A program made the translations under genes and the position numbers. From assembly GCA_023376005.1 (NCBI GenBank), contig CM042151.1:73265605-73329604 (forward strand): 64,000 nt of DNA, written 5' to 3'. This document shows positions 45,161 through 56,271 of this stretch, in pieces; position 1 is the first letter of the stretch, and the number at the start of each line of letters is the position of its first letter. The stretch comes from Doryteuthis pealeii (Eukaryota > Mollusca > Cephalopoda > Myopsida > Loliginidae). The notes below the pieces were generated by a model. The model made no database searches, was not told the DNA's origin, and saw nothing but the letters and a program-made list of their open reading frames with translations.

Positions 45161-45532
45161 TAATCGTTTGTCATAAAATTTTTATTTAATGACAGACGAT
45201 AATCAAAACAGACGGTTTTTACGCCCCCCCCCAGCAAAACCTTGAATATTTGAATTATATTTTTTTCCATCCCAAATGTTATGTTAAAATTGTAAACAAT
45301 GGTTTTAGCATTGAAAAAGAGGCTGAATGGCAGATCGTGTCGAAATTGACCAAAACAAATGGTTTTAAATATTTTAAAAATAAACTGCATATGTAATGAT
45401 ATTTTTCTTTTTTTTAATGATGGTGATTATGTTACTACTTATCGATTTAGATAAAGTTTGACCTTAAATAATAGATTTAATTATTTTTAATTCGCTTTTA
45501 AAATTCTTAGCAGACGACAAAAACGTCAGTCC

Positions 45533-45535
<3 letters not shown>
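45160..45535. repeat. TIR-family F1 right-end fragment
   Basis: Carries the F1 inner segment (TAAACTGCATATGTAATGAT, ATTATGTTACTACTTATCG, GACCTTAAATAATAG) also seen at 21700-21810. It ends before a terminus, at a (TA)n tract (45537-45570). Confidence 0.55.
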
Positions 45536-45536
<1 letters not shown>

Positions 45537-45572
<36 letters not shown>

Positions 45573-45676
45573 AATGTAAACAAATATGGCTATTTTCAGC
45601 CGACAATATTTGGGAGAATATGTGGTCTGACTTCAATTAAGCACATATTCTCCCATATATATATATATATATATTA

Positions 45677-45715
<39 letters not shown>
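45537..45715. repeat. (TA)n tracts flanking a short hairpin, then (CA)n
   Basis: (TA)n at 45537-45570 and 45656-45697. Between them TGGGAGAATATGTG and CACATATTCTCCCA form a 14-bp stem. CACACACA follows to 45715. Confidence 0.85.
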
Positions 45716-45946
45716 TTCATTCATCCGTAGACACCGTGTTTTGTCATATAGAATGTATATATTGTCATATATAAATGTTAGGGACTTGGTTTTATTAGAA
45801 AGAAAACATTTATTTGAATCTTGACTACAAAACTATATTTTTATGACTAAGATTTAAAAAATATAAGATTTCAAAGATCTGTTTACATTTCTTTTTTATG
45901 AAAGGAAGTGGCAAATTTTATTTTTACACATCTCTTTCTCCTTCAC

Positions 45947-46008
45947 TCTCACTCTCTCTCTCTCTTTTTTTCTCTCTCTCTCTCTCTCTTTCTTCTCTCT
46001 TTTTTTTC
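45947..46008. repeat. (CT)n low-complexity tract
   Basis: Pyrimidine-only CTCT/TTTC sequence. The 93-codon frame starting at 45898 is created by it. Confidence 0.9.
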
Positions 46009-46384
46009 ACAAGTTTTAACATTTTTTTTGCTAGTACAGAAAATATTACCTGTGTCTCGTGGGTTTTGGTATCAACAATTTGTGTTATACACCCACTTCA
46101 GTTGGGTAAACAATTGGGAGAGAAGAATGTGTTCTTAGGTGATTCTATTTTGTCAGCTGGTCTTCTTTTTTTGGGGTGATTTCTTCCTCTGGTCAACATG
46201 GCTATGCTTATTCTATGCTGAGGTCGTCTGTGCTCATTTCTTTGTTTTTATTTATGAAGCAAGACTTTGTTTAGTTTTTAAAGACATCTTTATTAAAACT
46301 CAAGCCAAAAAGGGGTTTTATAGTGAGGTGAGGAGATGGCTTACTTGGTAACAAGCAGCCAAAATCAAACTCTAAGTCAGTTTC

Positions 46385-46690
46385 TATGACGAAGAACGAG
46401 AAAGGAAAAAGAGCAAGACATTGTCTTGCCTGTCAGGATCGAACCTGCGTCCGCCCGCATGCAAAAACAAATACGATTTAGACACTGGACGGACGCGAGG
46501 TTCAACTTATGTGCCCGGATGTTTGGGTAATATGCCCATAAGTAACCAAAACGAGCAAAGGGGAGAAGCATTCGGCCTACGCATTCGGCAGTCAGTAAAG
46601 ATTATTTTGACGACGACGGCGGATTTTTCAGCTGCTGGTCGAAGACTGTTGACTCAACTATCTATTTTCCCCCCTCTATCCCCCCCTTCT
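46385..46690 (-). repeat. Direct repeat R1, left copy (tRNA-like segment inside)
   Basis: About 300 bp matching 47910-48205 in the same orientation at high identity (starts TGACGAAGAACGAGAAAGG, includes GATGTTTGGGTAATATGCCC, ends near TATCTATTTTCCCCCC). On the minus strand it contains a tRNA-like A-box region and a B box (GCAGGTTCGATCCTGAC). Either an LTR-like end of the block up to 48205 or two copies of a tRNA-derived SINE. Confidence 0.7.
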
Positions 46691-46729
46691 ATAAGCTATT
46701 TCGGCCTTGGATTGTATTCGCTTGAACAG

Positions 46730-47066
46730 AGAGATAATAGGCTTGGGTCCTCCAGAGATATCCGTCACGAGCCAAGAGAACCTATGCTTGAATCTTCCTG
46801 GGATATCCGCCTTGAACCTGCAAAAGATATTCGTCTTGAATCTCGGGATCTGCATAGTGAATCAAGAGATATACGTGAATCTCATGACATTCGTGAACCT
46901 TGTGATATACGCGGCGAATCTAGAAACATTTGTTTGGAATCGCGTGACACTCGTGGAGAGTCTAGAAACATTCGTATTGAATCTCGGGATATCTGAGAAC
47001 CTAGAGATATCCGTAATGAACCAAGAGAGTCTCGACTTGAGTATTCAAGAGATATTCGCTTTAGAT
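46730..47066 (+). other. Low-complexity Arg/Asp/Glu/Ser-rich frame
   Basis: Degenerate repeats of GAATCTCGGGATATCCGT type encode Glu-Ser-Arg-Asp-Ile-Arg units in the frame open from 46421 to 46996, which also crosses repeat R1. A second frame is open to 47084, as expected of a short repeat. A short ATGGCAAACAAGTCTAAG frame at 47067 is followed by GTACGT, a good donor match, which could be coincidence. I recognise no domain. A gag-like product of a non-autonomous element is possible but unsupported. Confidence 0.3.
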
Positions 47067-47332
47067 AATGGCAAACAAGTCTAAGGTACGTCCTGTCAGA
47101 CGTTTGTGAACAGAAATGGGCGAGATATCGTCACCAATCCCCCCACCCAGGCAATTTAAAAGTAAAAACTGGATCGACATGCCATCATACACAGAAGGTT
47201 GGCCATTTATTTCGGAGGTGGACCCGGTGACTTTTGAGAGAATGTCAGAGCTGAATCAAGAGACCAGCGTACACAAATAAGATTGTGATGATGGAGGTGG
47301 TAGCAGCAAATATTCGAACGAGACCGGAGACC

Positions 47333-47800
47333 GGAGTGCATTTTTGCGATTGGGCCGGAGTGCATTTTTTGCAATTGGGCCAGAGACAGGAGTGCATTTA
47401 TGCAATTGGGCCAGAGACAGGAGTGCATTTATGCGATTGGGCCAGAGACAGGAGTTCATTTATGCGATTGGGCCGGAGACAGGAGTGCATTTATGCAATT
47501 GGGCCGGAGACCGGAGGGCATTTATGCGATTGGGCCAGAGACAGGAGTTCATTTATGCGATTGGGCCGGAGACAGGAGTGCATTTATGCAATTGGGCCGG
47601 AGACCGGAGTTCATTTATGCGATTGAGCCGGAGACAGGAGTGCATTTATGCAATTGGGCCAGAGACAGGAGTGCATTTATGCAAGTGGGCCAGAGACAGG
47701 AGTGCATTTATGCGATTGGGCCAGAGACAGGAGTTCATTTATGCGATTGGGCCGGAGACAAGAGTGCATTTATGCAATTGGTCGGAGATCGGACGGATTT
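47333..47800. repeat. 31-bp minisatellite, ~15 copies
   Basis: Unit of the form GTGCATTTATGCGATTGGGC plus CAGAGACAGGA with few variants. Since 31 is not a multiple of three and no frame of the unit contains a stop, all three plus frames stay open and encode the same 31-residue repeat in shifted register (frames 47285-47626, 47344-47811, 47400-47888). Confidence 0.95.
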
Positions 47801-47909
47801 TTGCGATGTGACAAAGAAGCAACAGCTATCCCACTTCAAAGGAATACGCAAGAACAAAAAGACCACTCCCACCCTGCGCGTTTTGTGATGAGGACATCAG
47901 AGGGGAGTA

Positions 47910-48205
47910 TGACGGAGAACGAGAAAGGAAAAAGAGCAAGACATTGTCTTGCCTGCCAGGATCGAACCCGCGTCCACCCGCATGCAAAACCAAATGCGAT
48001 TTAGGCACTGGATGGACGCGAGGTTCGACTGATGTGCCCGGATGTTTGGGTAATACGCCCATAAGTAACCAAAGTGAGCAAAGGGGAGAAGCAGAGAAGC
48101 ATTTGGCCTACGTGGGACGGCAGTCAGTAAAGATTATTTTGACAATGACGACGGGTTTTTAAGCTGCTGGTCGAAGACTGTTGACTCAAATATCTATTTT
48201 CCCCC
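47910..48205 (-). repeat. Direct repeat R1, right copy (tRNA-like segment inside)
   Basis: Same sequence as 46385-46690. On the minus strand CCAGTGCCTAAATCGCAT and GCATGCGGGTGGACGCGGG plus TTCGATCCTG resemble the D-arm to T-arm of a tRNA, better preserved than in the left copy. Confidence 0.7.
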
Positions 48206-48504
48206 CTTCGATAATTTCCTTCTCGCGCTTTTTCTTTTGCAAATCAGAAATTGGCATCCAGGTCAGCTAAAGGTTAATTGGTTGTCAATCACTTCTTCAA
48301 TGGTTAATGGTAACTTTTCATTTACCATACCGTTATTCAAATTTTACGACACTTGCAGTCATAATAAAAAAAGGTAGTTTTTGCACAAGATATTTTCAAG
48401 ACATTCAACTGGATGATGATATTTTTTTTTATTTTGTTACTGTTGATGATCAATTTGTTGTATTTGTTTTTGTTGTTGTATCTTTTTTTTGTCCATTATA
48501 TAAA
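48205..48504. other. Unassigned AT-rich stretch
   Basis: T-rich runs and no recognised element; the open frame at 48307-48528 ends inside the next DR copy. Confidence 0.4.
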
Positions 48505-49109
48505 CCGCCCTGTCGGCTGGGGTGTTAGAATGCACCGACTGCACCTCTGCAGAGGGGTAAGACTCCCCCAATGGGGCCACCTGTTGGCCATGGGTGGCGA
48601 CCCGTGATGCTTAAGGATAGAGCCCAGGTGGATGAGCAGTTCATGACATGCAATACTCCACTTTGGCCCTATCTTGGGCTAGACGGGCGGTCGGAGAGGC
48701 CCCCTCCGATCAATCGGCTGGTCACGTCAAGCCCTAGCACCTATATGATTTTCCCAACCCTATTGCCCTTATGGCAAGCCCCAACCCCTTTTTATCATAT
48801 GGGTGCTAGAAGGTGGTGGTTGCGGGTCTACATGTCCTGGGAATGACGTTAAACTCTATCTGATGGTGAGGTTCCAGTTTTGGAGGTTTGGGGAATGTGG
48901 AGCACCCCATTCATCACCATTGCTCCCTGGTCCACTCTGACCCGGAGTGGTAGTACCTGTTAGGGTCCCATCTATGGGTTAAATAGAAAAATGTATTTAT
49001 AAAAAAATTGTATTATCCATTAAGAATTGATTTATTTCAAAACTTTATTGGCATTAAATAACCCACTGGGGTTGATATGCCGTAAAACAAAACAAACCAA
49101 ACCAAACCA
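48505..49109 (+). repeat. Dispersed repeat DR, copy 7 (reference, full length)
   Basis: Complete: head CGCCCTGTCGGCTGG, centre CCTATTGCCCTTATGGCAAG, GGAATGACGTTAAACTC, GGGTTAAATAG, then CATTAAATAACCCACTGG, TTGATATGCCGTAAAAC and a CAAACCAAACC tail. The 91-codon frame at 48571-48846 is one of several frames that recur only with the repeat. Confidence 0.88.
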
Positions 49110-49476
49110 TTATATAAACTAGCAAATATTTAAGTTCAAATGTAATAGAATATTATATTAAATTAGAAAGGCTAATGATATTAATTAAGAATGCATATAA
49201 AAAGATTTGAAACAGAGTATAAGTGAAAAATAGAACAACTGAAACTTACTCTTTCATCATTCCAGTCTTTCATTGCTAAATTTTCCTAATTTAATTATTT
49301 AGTTAAAATAAGTAAAAAATAAAATTACAGTTATTTCTTCTTGTTAATGGATTTCTTTTAAGATTTATCCTTGAGATTTTTGCTCATATTCATTAAGATA
49401 AAACAGTTAGAAATCAATAATACTAAGTACATATTTATTAAACTCAAATTTTTAATATCAATATGCAAATTACCCT

Positions 49477-49642
49477 TTCTGGCTCTCTTTTCTGTCGAGG
49501 CTACTCTCCTCTCGGTCTCAGCCCTTTCCATGCCTTGCTTAACGTTGAGGTGTCAGGTCGTTCTATTTTTTGCATCTACCTCCCACATGTTTGTGTCAAT
49601 ATGGCATATCCTCATAGCTCTCCAGCAGACATCTTTAAATCT
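49477..49642 (-). pseudogene. LINE ORF2 C-terminal remnant
   Basis: Minus strand from 49642 reads RFKDVCWRAMRICHIDTN, then MWEVDAKNRTT, an in-frame TGA (49555-49553, where the family has Trp), then HLNVKQGMERAETERR. This is the hallmark tail of many invertebrate and vertebrate LINE-encoded RT proteins ((Y/F)KDVCKR....IDT..WE..A.DR..WR..V..G). Only ~55 residues remain. The plus-strand frames here are its shadows. Confidence 0.72.
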
Positions 49643-49781
49643 TTAATAGTTGATGTAGACCTCGGAAAGGGAGTCTTTTAAAGTTGGTTTATTTGAAAGT
49701 CGATTTGAAGTTCGCAGAAGTTGTTGAATTGAATTTCAAAAGTTGATTAAAATTCCATAGAAAATTGTTGAGTTAAATTTC

Positions 49782-50512
49782 AGGATTTTGTTGGTTATTG
49801 GGAGTGGCCTCCAACCTATTATTTTAATTATTTTGTTGGTTATTGGGAGTGGCCTCCAACCTATTTTGTTGTTATTGGGAGTGGCCTCCAACCTATTATT
49901 TTAATTATTTTGTTTGTCATTGGAGTGGCCTCCAACCTATTATTTTAATTATTTTGTTGGTTATTGGGAGTGGCCTCCAACCTATTATTTTAATTATTTT
50001 GTTGGTTAAGTGGCCTCCAACCTATTATTTTAATTATTTTGTTGGTTATTGGGTGTGGCCTCCAACCTATTATTTTAATTATTTTGTTGGTTATTGGGAG
50101 TGGCCTCCAACCTATTATTTAATTATTTTTGTTGGTTATGGGTGTGGCCTCCAACCTATTATTTTAATTATTTTGTTGTTATTGGGTGTGGCCTCCAACC
50201 TATTATTTTAATTATTTTGTTGGTTATTGGGTGTGGCTCCAACCATTATTTTGTTGTTATTGGGTGTGGCCTCCCCTATTATTTTAATTATTTTGTTGGT
50301 TATTGCGTGTGGCCTCCAACCTATTATTTTAATTATTTTGTTGGTTATTGGGTGTGGCCTGCAACCTATTATTTTAATTATTTTGTTGGTTATTGGGAGT
50401 AGCCTCCAACCTATTATTTTAATTATTTTGTTGGTTATTGGGAGTGGCCTCCAACCTATTATTTTAATTATTTTGTTGGTTATTGGGTGTGGCCTCCAAC
50501 CTATTATTTTAT
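49782..50512. repeat. 45-bp minisatellite, ~16 copies
   Basis: Unit GGCCTCCAACCTATTATTTT, AATTATTTTGTTGGTTATTG and GGAGT, with some copies shortened. As 45 is a multiple of three, frames stay open on both strands with a 15-residue repeat (for example GLQPIILIILLVIGS). Those frames have no other sign of being genes. Confidence 0.95.
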
Positions 50513-51185
50513 CGGCAGAGGAGGGCTGAGAATTGCCTACAGAAAGCTTTCTTTTTGATTGCTTGTTCTGAAGGTTTTGTGATGAATTCTGAAGTTTAGG
50601 TTGAAATTGTCCTCTACCCCAAGGTATGGGATGAGCTGTGATGTTAGCAGTCCTGGCTTTTGACTGAAGGAGGGACACAGACCAAAACTTGCAGGCGTGC
50701 AAACTCTTAATGCTTTGCCCTTCTTCCACCACTTTACTCGATGCCAAGGGAAATCACCATGTCATGGGTCACTCTGTAGATTTTTCCAGACTTTTCTGTT
50801 TTTTCATTAGAATAAATTTCAATATTTCATTCAATATAGGTTATTCTTTTTTAAGTCCACAGAAAGCTGAAATAGAAAAAAACTGATGACTCAATATAAA
50901 ATGTTTTGAAAAGTGACCAATCAGTGAGAAGATTTTATCTTGATATACTTTGTGTGAACTTTGTACTGACACAGAGTTAATCCAATAGCTCAGACTATTA
51001 GCACCTCCCCTGGCAAATGACTTTTCAACACTTGACCAAATTTGTGTGTGTCATAAGTAGTGCCTGCTACAATCCCAAGCCTGCTTCTGATTGGCTGAAA
51101 TAGTCTTATTTAAATTAAACCAATCTACAATTTGTTATAAGAAGGTCTCAGGTTCAATTCCTGACAAGTTACAAGTTAATACTTT
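50513..51185. other. Stretch without recognised genes
   Basis: Mixed composition. I see no ORF outside the minisatellite's reach and no known element. Confidence 0.4.
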
Positions 51186-51189
51186 GTAT

Positions 51190-51330
51190 TATTTGGACTA
51201 TTGTCCTCATTTTTATTATTATCTGTACGTTTCGGCCGATGTGTTCTGCAGTCTTCTTCAGGTATTTCTTGTCAGACTCGGAAATCTTCTCTTCAAATTC
51301 GAGAACCTTCTTGTAATCAGGAGCTTTCAT
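51190..51330 (+). repeat. Half copy of the long-hairpin element
   Basis: TATTATTTGGACTATTGTCC, CTGTACGTTTCGGCCGATGT and CTTCTTCAGGTATTTCTTGT match the left half of 470-735. The right half is missing. Confidence 0.6.
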
Positions 51331-51579
51331 GGAACTTAAAACCCAACCCTTTATTCAATCCATGGGCTTATACTGTTCTCACTTCGCTAACCATGACTGG
51401 GTATAAGTGTTAAGCTTCATTAATTATTATTCAATGTTACTGTCACCCTTGACCAGTATTGAACCTGCAACCTATATATTTGATATACTTTATTAGAATG
51501 TTGATTGAAGCAGCATGAACATTGTTATTTAAGATTATTAAATGAACTTTATAATTTGTGTGAAATTTTTAGATGAGGC

Positions 51580-51840
51580 TTGATAATTTGTATTATTTAC
51601 ATTTTTCTGACTGTTGTCCTCATCTTTATTGTTATATACATGATGTTTCGGATGATGTGCACTCCTGCCTTCTTCAGGTGTTTCTTGTCAAATTTGGGAG
51701 CCTTCAAAGGATTAAATAAATGGTTTGGTTCAAAGTTCCGTGAAGGCTTCCGATTATGACAAGAGCACATTGGCCGAAATGTGTGTATAACAATAAAGAT
51801 GAGGATAACAGTCTGAAAAATCTAAATAATACAAACACAT
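51580..51840. repeat. Long-hairpin MITE-like element (complete, diverged)
   Basis: Outer arms at about 51585-51655 and 51765-51836 are reverse complements (CTCATCTTTATTGTTATA / TATAACAATAAAGATGAG), with an inner palindrome around GGAGCCTTC and GAAGGCTTCC. Related to 470-735, with GTTTCGG..GATGTGC and CTTCTTCAGGT in common. Confidence 0.68.
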
Positions 51841-52466
51841 ATAATTATTAACATTTTATTCAATTTCAAATTATTTCAAATGTTTATAAATATGATGATG
51901 TATAATTTTGGATGATGATGGATTCACAGAAGAAACATGAATATGTGGATATTGCAACATTCAATCTAAAAGGAGTGATGACTTAATAGTAATATACTTA
52001 CCTTCTCATTATCCTGTTTTACTTATTAGGGCTGAATCAGAGTGTTATCTGCTGTTCTGAACTAGAGTTGTTGGACTGGATGGCATTCTCTTTGAGTCTG
52101 GAACAACTTGGGAATCTCTTGAGGATATCTTGTCTTGTTCCGTTCATAGTTTTTAATAAAAAACACAAGACATTCTTGTTTTTTCTCATGAGCTCATTGA
52201 CTTTTTCCCCAAGTCAAAATGCCTTGGGGAACAGACATGCATCTTGCATCCAGACTAACTTCGCACCACTTAGCATCTATTGACCAATCAAAAATTGACA
52301 GGTAGCCTTTCATTTGTCATCAAAGAACTTTCTTCTATTATCTACACATAATTTCTTGGATTTTTGGCTTTTTCCACCTTATTATATTACACAAGCAATC
52401 GTCCAGGAACCACAACACCAACATTGTCGATGAGTAACTGGACCATGTAGCTGGAGTTGTACAATT
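51840..52466. other. AT-rich stretch, possible minus-strand LTR scrap
   Basis: Minus strand near 52170-52130 reads TCTTGTGTTTTTTATTAAAA, similar to the 3' end of LTR family A, but no matching start was fixed. The 71-codon frame at 52068-52283 is not recognised. Confidence 0.35.
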
Positions 52467-52474
52467 TATATATA

Positions 52475-52504
<30 letters not shown>

Positions 52505-52505
<1 letters not shown>

Positions 52506-53000
52506 GTTGGCCAATTTTTTTTTTTTAAGTATCAAATTACATGAGGCACCAAAAGTTGTGTGTTGGTCTATTAAGGACTGATACCAAAAATGAAATCTTT
52601 CACTTGTACCAATTTTTGAGGAACAATAATCACTGTTACTGCTTAACAAGGTAAAACAGCATTTTGGAGCCATCACTGATAATGGGTTGGGGGGCATATT
52701 TTTTAATTTGAATTTCATTTATAATTTCTTCATCTAATTTCATTTTGATAAAATAAAATGACAACATTCCCTGCTAAAATACTAAAATTTTTAGATTTTC
52801 TGATCAATTTTTTTTTTTTGCAAATGTTGCAAAACTGGTGATGTTTCAGTTCCTTTTTGTTAATGATATTTGATGCCATTTCCTCAAAAATTGGTACATA
52901 TGAAAGGTCTAATTTTTGGTATCAGTACTTGGTAGACTAATATACAACCTTTGGTGCCTCATGTAATTTGATATTTTAAGAAAAGGAAAAATCAACCTAC
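52505..53000. repeat. Fold-back element, ~130-bp arms
   Basis: Arms at about 52525-52630 and 52865-52985 are reverse complements: ACATGAGGCACCAAAAGTTG answered by CAACCTTTGGTGCCTCATGT, and TGTACCAATTTTTGAGGAA answered by TTCCTCAAAAATTGGTACA. The interior (~235 nt) is AT-rich and non-coding. A (TA)n tract lies just left (52468-52504). Confidence 0.75.
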
Positions 53001-53259
53001 CCTAATATGTATTTATACATATATATTTGTTGAAAAGTTAAATGGAAAAATGTATATATTTTTTGGTATGGGTGAAATTTTTTATATGCTGACACCTGTT
53101 TCGACCAGAATTTGCTTACACATGCAGTATTCTATTTTAAATTATTTTAAATATAAAATATAATAATAATAATAATAATAATAATAGAAAAACCCATGTA
53201 AACAGTACATCTTCATCATATCAGAGTGTTTTGATTTTTAAAAGAAAGACTGGTAGTAC

Positions 53260-53583
53260 TGTTACATAATAACCATCAGCTCATGATTTATGTACATACC
53301 TGTAGTTAAAAGATTTCAATAATTAGATTTAAAATCAAAGGTGGGAATTTTTTTCTATTGGGACATGACGATGATCCGAACTGACCTTCCAGTACAGGCG
53401 TGAAAATAAGTTTTAGTTTAGCCAGATACAATGCAGGTTTCAGAGTGAGTGGATCTATGGGTCACCACTCTGTGTTGGCATCTCCTCCCGCAGTGGAATC
53501 ATGGGCTGGGTTCTGGAAATAAAGCTTGATCAAGAAAACAACCAAGTCTTATTTGTTAATTGTGTATTAAAAAGAGACTGACA
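53260..53583 (+). repeat. LTR, family A (324 bp), copy 3, diverged
   Basis: TGTTACATAAT start and ACTGACA end, the same length as 2482-2804 but diverged inside. GGAAATAAAGCTTGATC and AAGTCTTATTTGTTAATTG correspond to the polyadenylation/R region. Downstream ~120 nt look like the start of an internal region (GAAGATCAACCCCC...). Confidence 0.55.
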
Positions 53584-53749
53584 GCCCAAATAAATAAACA
53601 AAGAAGATCAACCCCCAGCATAAGCCCTGAAGAGAAGTCAGCCTAGAAAAAATGGTCGATGAGTTAGAAGCAATAAGCAGCGAGTCAACAAGCAGAATGT
53701 AAAAAGTAAGAACCATCATCATATCATTTCGAATCTGTCTCTCTATCTC

Positions 53750-56271
53750 CGATTATTTATTTAAAAAAAAACTCTGGCATTGAAACTTATAAAAATTTTC
53801 TAATATGATTATTCAGACTCTTATCTTTATAGAAAAAAAGTAAAAATCGTTTTTTGTTGGTTCATTTTTTCATATTTTATAAAATAGAATAGTGGGCGTA
53901 AACCTCGTAAAAAAATATTTCCCCTAATATATTTTAGGAAAAAAAAAATTTCAATCATATTTTCATTAAAAGATAAGTAATTATAGAAATTTTCATGAAA
54001 ATGGGACCATTAATTGATTTTTCATAGAATTTTTTAAAAGCCTCTTTTGGGAATTTTCTGAGGGATAGGGAAAATGTGAATTGCCTCCCTTGGAGTGTTT
54101 AAACCCTTTGCTGCTGCAGGATTGTTACAAAGAAAAACAGTTAATTCAAAGATCAAATTATCCGATTGGGAAAAATTACATCGTTATCTTAAAAAATAAA
54201 TAAACTTATCCATATTACATGCAAAATGGTAATTTTCAGGCTGCAATTTAGACAGAAAAAATTACATATTATTACCTTCTTACGATTATTTCTCTACATA
54301 TGACTGTAACGGACACACTTTTTTTTAGCCGAAATTTACTATTAAAATGAATAAAAACTTGAAAAATTTTAATATTAAAATTTCACAGTGAAATTGACGT
54401 TAAAAAAATGTCTTCGGTGTTGGTATTAATTTTTAAAATCGAAAATGAAATGAAAATTTGAATATTTTTTCTAAGAGAAAAACTGATAAAATAATCAATA
54501 TATACTTACTTTTCTAATTGGTCGAAAAAGTTAAATAAAATAATTTTTTACGCTAAGAAAAACAAACAATAATTACTGAGAAGCGTCTCGTCTCTTTGTA
54601 TAAAAACAAAACAAATATGTCAGTTTTGCTCTTCCGTATATTCTAAGAATCACACATTACTATTCAACAATAAAAATTACAAATTCTTTTTAAAATATTA
54701 ATATATCGTGGATCGGACAAATTTTTAGTTCACCTGAATTCTAAAATGAATATATTTAAATATCCGTGAAAAATTCGATTTTTTCACGCAGAAAAAAAAA
54801 TTGAATTTATTTCACGCAGAAAATAAAAATATTTAAGTACACAAAAGATTGAAAATCTCTTAAAATTTTTTTTTTTTTTTAATTATTTGTTTTTTTTTTG
54901 TTTTTTTTTACAATTTAATAGAATATAGTACATACCAATTACAAAAGCAAAAAAAAGTTTTCAAATATTAATATTATGATATTTTTTTGCACTTTTTATT
55001 TCCGATTTCATTAATTTTTCCTAAAAAACTACAGCATTGTATGTTATAATATTTCATTGATATAGTTATTCAGACTCTTATCTTTATAGAAAAAAAGTAC
55101 AAAATTTTTCTGATGCGTCATTTTTTTTATCTCATAAAATAAAATAGACCTCGCAAAAAATATTTCCCCTAATATATTTTAGAAAAAAACTATTTCAAAT
55201 ATAAAGTTTGTTTTTTTATAGTATGTTTGAAGCATTGTGCGCATGTGTAATATAGATTTTTGAAGGCAATTGACAATGCAATATGTGTTGAAAATTATAT
55301 TTATTTCCTTTTTTTTTAATTCTAAATATTTTCGAAATAAAATTCCATCATCAGAGTTATTAAAAGTACTATGTGTTTTTTTTATATAGTACTTATCCCA
55401 CGGTGCTGGTGTAATCATCTGTTGTTTTTTTTTAAAGTTGAGGAACGTCGGAAATTTGAAAAAGATTTTTAGGTTAATTCCGTGGTGTTAAGTCGGCTAT
55501 TTCCATGGTGTTAAGTCGATCCGGTTGTCCTTGAGCTCGTGGAGATTGTTTGAAATTCTTTTAATCTTTTTTTTTTTTTTTTTTTTTTTTTTGTTTACTA
55601 TAAATTTAGCCTTGCTCAGGCATAGTGAAATAAAGGTTTTTTTTTTTTTATAGTATGTTTAAAGCATTGTGCGTATGTGTAATATAGATTTGTGAAGGCA
55701 ATTTACAATGCAATATGTGTTGAAAATTATATTTATATACTTTTTTTTAATTCTAAATATTTTCGGAATAAAATTCCATCATCAGAGTTATTAAAAGTAC
55801 TAGGTGTTTTTTTTTTTAATAGTACTTATCCCACGGCGCTGGTGTAATCTGTTGTTGTTTAAAAAGTTGAGGAACGTCGGATATTTGAAAAAAAAAATGT
55901 TCGGCTAATTCCGTGGTGTTAAGTCAGATATATTTACATCCAAAGGTAAACATTTATGGAGATTTTCGTGAAAATCAGACTATTAATTGATTTTTCATAG
56001 AATTAAAAAAAAAAAACTCTTATCGTAACTTGTTTTTAGTTACGTTAAATTTCAGTTGATTTAACAGTGCAAAAATGAAAACATTGTTTTTCGTTCATAA
56101 TTTTCATTATTTCCGTTAGCTGAATTAAAAAAAAAATCATCAGGAGCTTGTTTAATATTTCTTCTTTCGAATGGAAAAAAAAATTTCAAGAAAATATTAA
56201 TTTTTCTGCAAGTTTCATTGTGTTAAATATAGGGGGGGGGTAAATTTCACAGGGTAAAATTGGTGTACCTA
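53750..56271. repeat. TIR-family F2 copies, left end(s) missing
   Basis: An F2 internal fragment (CAGACTCTTATCTTTATAG near 53815) is followed by a longer F2 copy from GATTGTTACAAAGAAAAAC (54120) to a right end near 56271 (AAATTGGTGTACCT). It is interrupted by the directly repeated insert at 55200-55925. No transposase. Confidence 0.55.
55200..55925. repeat. Insert with two ~300-bp direct repeats
   Basis: 55203-55505 and 55634-55925 share TATAGTATGTTTGAAGCATT/TATAGTATGTTTAAAGCATT, AAAATTCCATCATCAGAGTT, CTTATCCCACGG and AATTCCGTGGTGTTAAGTC in the same order. About 130 nt with a long T-run separate them. The whole interrupts F2 sequence that continues from ...AAAACTATTTCAAA to TTTACATCCAAAGGTAAA as in 38746-38775. 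The minus frame at 55179-55418 is incidental. Confidence 0.75.

Noticed and set aside
46421..46996. 191-codon frame as a host gene
   Set aside because: It starts inside repeat R1 and its second half is a degenerate short repeat that is open in two frames.
47285..47888. Three overlapping ORFs of 113-162 codons
   Set aside because: Products of a stop-free 31-bp tandem repeat; no evidence of a real protein.
48571..48846. 91-codon frame, with a related 105-codon frame at 59000-59317 on the minus strand
   Set aside because: Both lie in DR copies. The frame is not kept in other copies, so conservation reflects the repeat and not a protein.
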